Origin: Desulfatibacillum aliphaticivorans DSM 15576
GTDB lineage: Bacteria; Desulfobacterota; Desulfobacteria; Desulfobacterales; Desulfatibacillaceae
DNA: 47,594 bases
Direction: 5' to 3'
Assembly: GCF_000429905.1 (NCBI RefSeq)
Contig: NZ_KE386984.1
Span: 22,615-70,208 of the forward strand
Of the stretch, positions 17,484 through 24,831 are shown one piece after another; positions within the stretch are counted from its first letter, which is position 1; each line of letters starts with the position of its first letter. The notes below the pieces were generated by a model. It worked only from the letters and a program-made list of their open reading frames with translations. It had not been told where the DNA came from and did not search any database. A program made the translations under genes and the position numbers.

Positions 17484-17513
17484 TTTATAGGGCGCCTATA
17501 AGCGCTTTGTCAA
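17484..17513 (-). promoter_or_regulatory. Promoter with overlapping palindrome, Rho-N-like gene
   Basis: On the minus strand TTGACA (17508-17513), an 18-bp spacer and TATAAA (17484-17489) form a strong sigma-70-type promoter. A perfect inverted repeat TTATAGG-GCG-CCTATAA (17485-17501) covers the -10 and part of the spacer, the position of a repressor operator. The controlling protein is unknown. Confidence 0.55.
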
Positions 17514-17801
17514 GAATTGATTGGCTTTAAAAAACTTAAAGGCAAATTGCGACCTTAAAAACTGCGCTGGAGATAGCCCGTATCTAAAACGCCTCAAAAA
17601 ACCGAAAACTATCAATATATTCTTCAAATTGCTCATTTGTACGAGCTAAATTAAAAAATGGTTAAGGATAGAATAATCTTGACAAAAGCACATCCTATAA
17701 CGTAGTTAATTCAAATAGATATATAAAAATTACAAATTTATTGACGTCATAAAAGGCTATGTAGTGCAAGTTAATCAGAAACTTCTCTGGGGGGAAAGTG
17801 T
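17514..17801. other. AT-rich non-coding stretch before the foreign gene
   Basis: Base composition drops sharply here and stays low to about 19.4 kb. I see no convincing gene. A TTGACA at about 17689 and a TTGACG near 17741 have no good -10 at the right distance. GGGGGGAAAG lies just before the start at 17802. Confidence 0.5.
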
Positions 17802-19187
17802 ATGAATGGCGATCATCGAACCCATTTGCCTTCTTATCTTAAAGATCTTGTCCAGCCGACCCCAAGCTCAGTCGTTAAATTCCTCGCAGCATGGGATAAC
17901 TTGTGTGTTGAAACTCAAATTAAACTGTTAACCACCATTGAAGAGATTTCCTTCCCAGACTATCTTTCAAAGAGAATTTTATCTAAATCTTTAGATAGTC
18001 CAAATAGCTACATCAGGTACCTATCGGCAAAACAAATTGTTCATCTCAACCATGAAGATGAAGAAGTTAAAGAACTGATCCTAAAAATTGAATCTGACCC
18101 AGATCCTTTAGTAAAATACAGTCCTTTAGAAAGTGAATGGTGTTGGCAAATACCTTCCGAAGACAAAGCTGAGGAATTCTTTGATCTTCCCCAGGAGGCA
18201 AGGTTGTCAACAGTCAGACAGTCAAAAAACGGAGGAAAGTGGATTGCATACCTGATTACCTATGGTATCAACAAATTGTTGCCCAAAAGTAAAATTACCA
18301 ATCTTGAACTTACGGAAATTTTAACAGACTACCTAATGAACCCAAATTTTTCCACTTACTACGGCACTAAACCTTTTAATGACTATGATGGTTTTTCGGA
18401 ATTTGATAAAGGAGAGGACATCGTCACTCTATGGGAATTGACTCGAATTGCGCCAAAAGAAATTTCTTGGGTACTGATAGCAAATTTGCCAGAGAACTCT
18501 GGTTTGAAAAGCGAAATACCTGAATCCACGCTTAACCGCTTAAACCCTTGGCAGTTAGAACAGCTACTTTTCAGAAAAGATATTAAACTTCGTGATTTCA
18601 GAAAAAAAATATTCCTGCAAACTGCAAAAAAGGGCGATAGTGCTCGTTGTGCAGCTATTTCTTATAATTTCGACCTGTCTTATGAGGAATTCGCCCAAGT
18701 ACTTAGCCTTCCGGAAGCAGAAAAGGTTGGGATACTGAGTGATTTAGCTTTATACGCTGGCGATTTGAGTCTAGTTATTTATGATGCTCTTAGCGATTGT
18801 CTTAGGAGAAGCAAGGTCTTTGACAATATCAAATGGGCCAGGATGAACTTTCAACGAAAGGCTGAATCATTATCTGGATGGAGACGAAGAGAAGAAATTA
18901 AAGAACTACAACTATACAGACTTGCTATCCAAGCAGCGCCATGGAAAGTTAAAAAACAAGGACACCCGCCAGAGGGTGAACTTGGCTTTCTCTCAACCGG
19001 AATAATCAAGGGTAATACCTGGAGAACTTTCTTAAATTTTTCAGATGAATGGGAAAAAAAAGGAAACAAAAAACTGGAAAACATCTTCCAGAAATTTTTG
19101 AAATTGATGATGTTGATGCCGAGAAAGATGATTCTAAAAAAATTGATGCCATCAAGACTACGGTGGATACCCTGCAGGCAAAATTAA
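17802..19187 (+). CDS. AT-rich unknown protein with HEAT-like N-terminus; frame 0 product
   Basis: 461 aa in this frame, strong GGGGGGAAAG ribosome-binding site. Not recognised. Residues about 55-110 (ILSKSLDSPNSYIRYLSAKQ, then EEVKELILKIESDPDPLVKY) have the paired-helix look of HEAT repeats; the rest appears mostly helical and soluble. A/T-rich codons contrast with all flanking genes, suggesting horizontal transfer. Up to K420 the protein looks normal. After the A8 run at 19054-19061 the frame becomes a Met/Leu/Lys-rich, non-protein-like tail ending at 19187, while the -1 frame continues as a credible C-terminus. A -1 shift at the A-run gives a 509-aa protein with a C-terminal membrane anchor. 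So this is either a programmed-slippage gene or a recent frameshift. Confidence 0.7.
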   Translation: MNGDHRTHLPSYLKDLVQPTPSSVVKFLAAWDNLCVETQIKLLTTIEEISFPDYLSKRILSKSLDSPNSYIRYLSAKQIVHLNHEDEEVKELILKIESDPDPLVKYSPLESEWCWQIPSEDKAEEFFDLPQEARLSTVRQSKNGGKWIAYLITYGINKLLPKSKITNLELTEILTDYLMNPNFSTYYGTKPFNDYDGFSEFDKGEDIVTLWELTRIAPKEISWVLIANLPENSGLKSEIPESTLNRLNPWQLEQLLFRKDIKLRDFRKKIFLQTAKKGDSARCAAISYNFDLSYEEFAQVLSLPEAEKVGILSDLALYAGDLSLVIYDALSDCLRRSKVFDNIKWARMNFQRKAESLSGWRRREEIKELQLYRLAIQAAPWKVKKQGHPPEGELGFLSTGIIKGNTWRTFLNFSDEWEKKGNKKLENIFQKFLKLMMLMPRKMILKKLMPSRLRWIPCRQN

Positions 19188-19330
19188 ACAACTATGACGA
19201 GTCGAATTCCGAAAACGGATGGATAATTCAGAGGCAAATCGATTTACTTAACAAGAAAGCGGGTAATCACTCACTAACACTTTATCTGATTCTTGGTTTA
19301 GTTATCTGGCTATTGGTTCAAAGTTTGTAA
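19061..19330 (+). CDS. -1 frame C-terminal extension: acidic/coiled linker plus tail anchor
   Basis: Continuation of the preceding gene in the -1 frame, read from AGG at 19061. It adds 89 residues: a basic patch RKQKTGKH, an acidic stretch EIFEIDDVDAEKDD, a helical segment KIDAIKTTVDTLQAKL, then a hydrophobic end LTLYLILGLVIWLLVQSL that predicts a single C-terminal transmembrane helix. An independent ATG exists at 19049, but it has no ribosome-binding site of its own and lies inside the upstream gene. I favour a frameshifted extension over a separate gene. Confidence 0.6.
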   Translation, partial: RKQKTGKHLPEIFEIDDVDAEKDDSKKIDAIKTTVDTLQAKLNNYDESNSENGWIIQRQIDLLNKKAGNHSLTLYLILGLVIWLLVQSL

Positions 19331-19570
19331 TAGCTCAAATTTGCAATAGAAATGCCTCACAAATAAGGATGTCAAACCTTCACTTCAGTAAGGACTATTT
19401 TGGGATGCTGCGTCCTCACAGCATAGTATTCAGTTGTGGGCCATGGACTGCTATCAATTTCCCGGCGCCGGGAAAATGGTCTATAGTCACTCTATAGATT
19501 TCTGTGCGACGTCAACAGTCTGATCTCTTTTTGCTCCGCACTTTTAACTCCTGCTCCGTTAAAACAAACA
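19331..19570. other. Non-coding gap with perfect 18-bp palindrome
   Basis: No gene is seen. TTTCCCGG-CG-CCGGGAAA at 19458-19475 is a perfect palindrome and could be a binding site or stem. It is followed by two copies of TCTATAG 4 bp apart (about 19480-19497). No T-run follows, so a terminator is not evident. Confidence 0.5.
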
Positions 19571-21022
19571 TCATTCCACCTTCGCATCAACCGGCATGAG
19601 GCGGATTTGCACTTCCACGTCGGGCCAGGGTTTGTCCGAGGGCTGGGCGTCGGGAGGGGCGATGATCTTGCATCGGATGGTGGCGCCGGAGCCCAGGCTG
19701 TCCAGGTAGATGGGGGTGGTGGTCACGGCGGGGGCTTGTTGTTCGCCTTCTCCCTTTTTCATGACCACCCGGACTTTCTGCGGCTTCACGGCGACGCTAA
19801 CCACGGTCCATCCCTGCCGGGGCTGGCCCACCAGTTGGGGGGTCACGGGGACTTCCATATCCACCGTTTCTTCCAGGGACAGATTGATTTCCGAAGGGTC
19901 CGCGTCCAGCAGGTCCACCTTCTTGGGCAGATTCAGGCTTTCACGGGATACGAAAAAGGTCTGCTTGCCGGGTTGGGCCTTGGAAAGGTCGATGCGCACG
20001 CGCAGGTTGTCGGCCGTCAGGCTGTCCAGTTGCGATTTGGGTCCCGCCATATGGATGCGCGTGCCCGTGGGCTTGGCCCCGGAAAGGGCGATGTTGGCGG
20101 GCAAGGAAACATAGACAATGGGAGTCTCCACGCTTTTTTCCACGATCTCCATGCGTCCTATGACCACGCTGGACCAAAGGAGGATGGTCAGCATGAAGGC
20201 GGTCACAAGCTCCACGGCGGTGGTCCATTTTTTGGCCCCCTTTTCCGGCTGGGGCAAAAAGGAGGCGGTGGCCTTCCAATGATCCGTAATGGCCTCCACA
20301 GCTTCCTTTCGGCCAGGGACGCGGGACAGCTTTCCATTTTTGAAAAAGGAAACCAGCCCCCTCTCCTCCGAAACCACAAAAACCAGGGCGTCCGTGATTT
20401 CCGACAGCCCCATGCCCGCATGATGCCGGGCGCCCATTTCCCTGGGCAGGTGGGAGGACTTGGAAATGGGCAGGCGAAATCCGTATCCGGCCAGGCGGCC
20501 GTCTCGGACAAGCAGGGCGCCGTCGTGGCCGGGGGAGTGGGTGTCGAAAAGGCTGAGAATCAACTCTGGGCTCGGATCGGCGTTCAAGGGCACGCCTCCC
20601 GTGAGGAAACGCTCCAAGGGGTCCCGTCCGGGAAAAACGAAAATGGCGCCGCAGGGAATTTTGGCCAGGGAAAACAGGGCGTCCGCAATCATCATGGGCA
20701 AGCCCTCGTGTTCAGGCCCCTCCGGCTCCCGGCGGGCGGGTGAGACCGAGCTTTCCAGCATCTTCCGGATTTCGGGCTGAAAAATGATGATGATGCCAAT
20801 AAGCGCTACGTGGCTCAGGTTGGAAAAAATCCAGGTGATTCCTTCCAGGCCCAATATGTTGGCGCCCACATAGGCGAGCATGGCCATCACCAGCCCCAGG
20901 AACATCTTCCAGGTGCCCAGTCTGCGAAGGGTGTGATAGACGAAGAACATCCCCAAAGCGATGAGGGTGATGTCCGTCAGCGCCCGCCATCCCAGAACTG
21001 TTTGCAAAAAGTTGGAAATCAT
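19571..21022 (-). CDS. Diadenylate cyclase (CdaA-type DAC) fused to YbbR-like region
   Basis: 483 aa. Residues about 10-80 form three membrane helices; 100-225 is a DAC (DisA_N) domain that condenses two ATP to c-di-AMP. The DGA motif is at 167-169 (SPGHDGALLV), but the second motif, normally RHR, is R199-H200-H201 in GARHHAGMGLSE. A further membrane helix at about 270-288 leads into an extracytoplasmic part (295-483) with the repeating SLPANIALSG and VPVTPQLVG strands of YbbR domains. In Firmicutes CdaA and its YbbR regulator CdaR are two adjacent genes; here they form one polypeptide. The RHH variant leaves activity uncertain. There is only a weak ribosome-binding site. Confidence 0.85.
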   Translation of the reverse strand: MISNFLQTVLGWRALTDITLIALGMFFVYHTLRRLGTWKMFLGLVMAMLAYVGANILGLEGITWIFSNLSHVALIGIIIIFQPEIRKMLESSVSPARREPEGPEHEGLPMMIADALFSLAKIPCGAIFVFPGRDPLERFLTGGVPLNADPSPELILSLFDTHSPGHDGALLVRDGRLAGYGFRLPISKSSHLPREMGARHHAGMGLSEITDALVFVVSEERGLVSFFKNGKLSRVPGRKEAVEAITDHWKATASFLPQPEKGAKKWTTAVELVTAFMLTILLWSSVVIGRMEIVEKSVETPIVYVSLPANIALSGAKPTGTRIHMAGPKSQLDSLTADNLRVRIDLSKAQPGKQTFFVSRESLNLPKKVDLLDADPSEINLSLEETVDMEVPVTPQLVGQPRQGWTVVSVAVKPQKVRVVMKKGEGEQQAPAVTTTPIYLDSLGSGATIRCKIIAPPDAQPSDKPWPDVEVQIRLMPVDAKVE

Positions 21023-21101
21023 CCAGTGTTCCGTTTAATGGTCGAACGGCCCGCGGCTTTCCCCGGCGCACGGGCCGCCCGCTCCCTGTCTATTTGTTTA
21101 C

Positions 21102-22808
21102 TTAAGCAGGCGCCCCGGAGTCTCCCTCATGCCTTTTGTCCGCGCCCTTGTCTTTTAACAAGGAAAAGGCTGCGGAGCAGGCGATGACCAAAGCCAATCC
21201 AATGAGCGCCAGGCTGATGACGCCCAGCATAAGGTCATGGCCGGGTCCGGAGCCAAGATATCCGTTTTTGTTGAAGACGGACCAGCCCAAGGCGCCAATG
21301 GTGGTGGCCACCATGAACAAAGCCGGAAAAATGACCGGAGCGATGGCCCTGCGCCTCTGGGCCAGCCAGGCTGTGATCACCAGCAGGCTGATGGCGGCGA
21401 TCAACTGATTGGAGGCGCCGAACAGCTTCCAAATATTTTTCCAATTGCCCGTGGCGGCCAGATAATAGGCGGGCGCCAGGGTTCCCATGGTCGCAATAAA
21501 AGTATGCCTTAAAAATTTTACGTTGGAGAACAAGGTCTCCATGAAGATAAAGCGCCCGAGGCGGGTGGAGGTGTCCAACGACGTCATGACAAAGGTCTTC
21601 ACCATAACCCCGCCCAACAGGGCCGCCACGGCGGCGCTTAAAAACGGCAGGCCCGCATCGCCCACAATGGCGCCGAACCCGTTGCTGAAAGCCACAATCC
21701 AGCCTTGCTCCAAGGAAGAGGCGAAGTACAGGCCCGCCGCTTCTCCGGCCGGAGCATTTCCCCACTTGAGGCCCGCGCCCACAACAACAACCACCAGGGC
21801 GGCCAGCACGCCTTCCATGATCATGCCGCCGTACCCTACGACTTTTCCGTGGCTTTCCTTGTCCAACTGCTTGGAGGTGGTGCCGGTCCCAACCAGGCAG
21901 TGGAAGCCGCTGACGGCGCCGCAGGCCAGGGTGATGAACATAATGGGCCACATGGGTTTATCCGAACCGGTGATGAACGCGGGCGCGGTAAAGTCAGGCC
22001 TGGCCGCCACAATTCCCAGCAAGCCGAGAAAAAGCCCCACAAACAATTTCACCGACGAGATGAAATCCCGGGGCTGAAGCAGAACCCAAACCGGAAGCAT
22101 GGAGGCGATGAGGCAATAACCCATAAGCAGGTTCAGATACAGCATGACCTTGCTTTGATGCTCCCATCCATCCAGGGCAACCGGATAATTGTAACCCACG
22201 TAAATTAGAAAGTACGCGAGAAAAACCGCTCCAACAGAGGCTAACACCGCATTGATTTTCAACTTATACACCGCCAGACCCAGCAGGACGGCCACAAAGC
22301 AAACGCCGAAGGTCGGGATGACCAGTTCGGGCATATTGGCCAGGGCGTTGGCCGCGCTGACGGCGAACACGGCGATGATAAAGACCAAAGTAATCCAGAT
22401 GAGGATGCCGAAGGAGAAACGGGTGACGTTTCCCAAGGTGTCTCCGGCCACTTCGGAAATTCCCCGGCCTCGGTGACGTACGGAAAGCATGAGGGACAGA
22501 TAATCGTGCACGGCGCCGATGAACACGCATCCAATGGCGATCCAAAAAATGGCGGAAGCCCAGCCGAACCAGGCCGTGGCCAGGATGGGGCCGATAATAG
22601 GGCCGGCGCCCGCTATGGACGAAAAATGATGCCCCCATAAAAAACTGACTTTGGCCGGAGAATAGTCGATGCCATCCTCAAACTCATAGGCTGGCGTAGG
22701 CCTGGAGTCGTCCGGCTTTACGAGGTTTTTCTCCACCCAGGTTCCGTAAAATCGGTATCCCAAATAAAACCAGGCCAGCACGATAGCCATTACGACAAAA
22801 GCATTCAT
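21102..22808 (-). CDS. cstA: Carbon starvation protein CstA family peptide/pyruvate transporter
   Basis: 568 aa with about 15 hydrophobic helices. Family signatures near the N-terminus: FWGHHFSSIAGAGPI-like (here LWGHHFSSIAGAGPIIGP) and DYLSLMLSVRHRGRGI. CstA/BtsT proteins import peptides or pyruvate at the inner membrane. GGAGGGGGAAGG precedes the ATG at 22808. It is divergent from maf across a 130-bp gap and is followed by the DAC-YbbR gene 80 bp downstream. The substrate is not decided by sequence. Confidence 0.93.
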   Translation of the reverse strand: MNAFVVMAIVLAWFYLGYRFYGTWVEKNLVKPDDSRPTPAYEFEDGIDYSPAKVSFLWGHHFSSIAGAGPIIGPILATAWFGWASAIFWIAIGCVFIGAVHDYLSLMLSVRHRGRGISEVAGDTLGNVTRFSFGILIWITLVFIIAVFAVSAANALANMPELVIPTFGVCFVAVLLGLAVYKLKINAVLASVGAVFLAYFLIYVGYNYPVALDGWEHQSKVMLYLNLLMGYCLIASMLPVWVLLQPRDFISSVKLFVGLFLGLLGIVAARPDFTAPAFITGSDKPMWPIMFITLACGAVSGFHCLVGTGTTSKQLDKESHGKVVGYGGMIMEGVLAALVVVVVGAGLKWGNAPAGEAAGLYFASSLEQGWIVAFSNGFGAIVGDAGLPFLSAAVAALLGGVMVKTFVMTSLDTSTRLGRFIFMETLFSNVKFLRHTFIATMGTLAPAYYLAATGNWKNIWKLFGASNQLIAAISLLVITAWLAQRRRAIAPVIFPALFMVATTIGALGWSVFNKNGYLGSGPGHDLMLGVISLALIGLALVIACSAAFSLLKDKGADKRHEGDSGAPA

Positions 22809-22938
22809 CCTTCCCCCTCCTTAAGGTTCCTTGCTATGGAAAAAAAGGCATGAAGCCAGACAAACCAACCCCAAGCCCATCACTCTCCCTCTTCATCCGG
22901 GGGTTGCCAAGGGCGAACCCCGGTGTTAAAAGCACAGC

Positions 22939-23562
22939 ATGGAAACAGTAATACCACATAAATGCACGAATGAGCCACTAATTCTGGCCTCGGCGTCCCC
23001 CCGGCGCAGTTATCTTTTAGAGCAGGCCGGGCTGGAATTCCAGGTCATTGTGAGCGACGCGGACGAAACCTGCCCGGCGGACGCCTCGCCCAGGGAATGC
23101 GCGGCTATGCTGAGCGAAAAAAAAGCCCTGGCCGTGGCCGAAAGCCATCCGGCCCATTGGGTCTTGGGCGCCGACACCATTGTGGTGACCGACGGCCGCA
23201 TCCTGGGCAAGCCCTCCGGCATGGAGGAAGCCCGGGACATGATCACCATGCTGGGAGGCCGCACCCACCAGGTCTTGACCGGCTTCAGCATATTCCATGT
23301 GGACAAAGGCGTGCGCCATACGGAAGTCATTTCCACCCAGGTGACCTTCAAAAGCCTGAGCCCGGACGAAATCGAATGGTACCTGAGCACCGGAGAGCCC
23401 TTTGACAAGGCAGGCGCCTACGCCATCCAGGGAATCGGAACTTTCCTTGTCAAAAGCATATCCGGGTCTTACACTAATGTAGTCGGCCTGCCTGTTTGCG
23501 AGGTTATCGAGTTTTTTATGGCGCAAGGCGTGATTATTCGAAATAGCGGGAATCATGGATAA
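22939..23562 (+). CDS. maf: Maf-like nucleotide pyrophosphatase
   Basis: Hydrolyses non-canonical or modified nucleoside triphosphates; Maf is also linked to septum control. Landmarks are ILASASPRRSYLLEQAG at the start, VLGADTIVV, GGRTHQVLTGF and KAGAYAIQG. 207 aa is normal. Its TAA overlaps the yggS start by 8 bp (ATGGATAA), so the two are translationally coupled. Confidence 0.93.
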   Translation: METVIPHKCTNEPLILASASPRRSYLLEQAGLEFQVIVSDADETCPADASPRECAAMLSEKKALAVAESHPAHWVLGADTIVVTDGRILGKPSGMEEARDMITMLGGRTHQVLTGFSIFHVDKGVRHTEVISTQVTFKSLSPDEIEWYLSTGEPFDKAGAYAIQGIGTFLVKSISGSYTNVVGLPVCEVIEFFMAQGVIIRNSGNHG

Positions 23563-24256
23563 TACAATCAGCAAAAATTTGCAGGAAATTCAAGAGAGAA
23601 TCCAAAAGGCCGCGGAAGAATGCGGCCGGGATCCCCAATCCATAAGATTAGTGGCCGTCTCCAAAACAAAACCGGCTGAAATGCTTCGGCAAGCGGCGGC
23701 GGCTGGCGCGACGATTTTCGGAGAGAACTACATCCAGGAAGCCCGGGAAAAAATCGCGGAACTGGAGAGCCTGGACGTGGAATGGCACTTTATCGGCCAT
23801 CTGCAGTCCAACAAGGCCAAGTACGCGGTTCCGTTATTTTCCCTGATTCATTCGGTGGATTCGTTCAAGCTGGCCGGGGAAATCGACAAGCAGGCGGCCA
23901 AGGCGGGAAAAATTCAGGACATCCTGGTGCAGGTGAATATCTCGGGCGAAAAAACCAAATCCGGGACGGCCGACGAGGAAGCGGCAACCCTGGTCAAGGA
24001 GATTTCCGCGCTGGAAAACGTCCGGGTAAAGGGGCTCATGACCATGCCGCCTTTTTTTGACGATCCGGACAGGGCCAGGCCCTTTTTCCGGCGTCTGCGG
24101 GAGTTGGCCCAGGCAATCCAAAACAAGGGCTTCAAGAATGTCAGCATGGTGGAACTGTCCATGGGCATGACCGGGGACTTTGAAGCCGCCATCGAGGAAG
24201 GCGCCACCCTGGTGCGGGTGGGCACGGCCATCTTCGGCGCCAGGAACTATAATTAA
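23555..24256 (+). CDS. Pyridoxal phosphate homeostasis protein (YggS/PLPBP family)
   Basis: 233 aa, single-domain fold-III PLP-binding protein without known catalysis. The PLP lysine is K37 in LVAVSKTKP; FGENYIQEA, WHFIGHLQSNK and ELSMGMTGDFEAA are family motifs. It buffers PLP and affects amino-acid metabolism. Coupled to maf. Confidence 0.94.
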   Translation: MDNTISKNLQEIQERIQKAAEECGRDPQSIRLVAVSKTKPAEMLRQAAAAGATIFGENYIQEAREKIAELESLDVEWHFIGHLQSNKAKYAVPLFSLIHSVDSFKLAGEIDKQAAKAGKIQDILVQVNISGEKTKSGTADEEAATLVKEISALENVRVKGLMTMPPFFDDPDRARPFFRRLRELAQAIQNKGFKNVSMVELSMGMTGDFEAAIEEGATLVRVGTAIFGARNYN

Positions 24257-24270
24257 GGCGACAGCCGTTC

Positions 24271-24822
24271 ATGAAAATTCTATTAAACATTTGCTGCGGG
24301 CCTTGCTCCATATACTGCCTTAAAGTATTACGCGAACAGGGCCACGACGTCATGGGAACCTTTTACCGCCATAACATCCACCCCTATACGGAATGCATGA
24401 AGCGGGAGGAAACCCTGCGGGAATATGCTGCGGCCCAGGATTTGAGGATGGTCTGGCAGCAGGGCTATGAAATCGAAGAATTCTTGCGAAACGCGGCATT
24501 CAGGGAAACCGAACGCTGCCGTTATTGCTACCACAGCCGGTTAAAGGCCGCCGCCATGATCGCCAAAAAAGGAAAGTTCGACGCCTTTACCACCACCCTC
24601 CTGTACAGCAAGTTCCAAAAGCACGAACTGATTCGGGAAATTGGGGAGGCCTTGGGCAAGCAATACTCCGTGCCTTTTTATTACCACGACTTCCGGGAAG
24701 GCTGGAAGTACGGCATCGAGGAATCCAAGCGTCTGGGCATGTATCGCCAGCAATATTGCGGCTGCATCTACAGTGAAAAAGACCGCTACTACAACGCAAA
24801 AAAGGACCAGGAGGCCCGTTAG
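24271..24822 (+). CDS. queH: Epoxyqueuosine reductase QueH
   Basis: 183 aa, last step of queuosine tRNA modification, replacing QueG. Conserved cysteines are C8, C9 and C12 (NICCGPC), C83 and C86 (RCRYC) and C163 and C165 (YCGC); these bind an Fe-S cluster and a second metal. The length matches DUF208/QueH. It follows yggS by 14 bp and precedes the M48 gene by 9 bp. Confidence 0.9.
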   Translation: MKILLNICCGPCSIYCLKVLREQGHDVMGTFYRHNIHPYTECMKREETLREYAAAQDLRMVWQQGYEIEEFLRNAAFRETERCRYCYHSRLKAAAMIAKKGKFDAFTTTLLYSKFQKHELIREIGEALGKQYSVPFYYHDFREGWKYGIEESKRLGMYRQQYCGCIYSEKDRYYNAKKDQEAR

Positions 24823-24831
24823 CCGCCCTTT

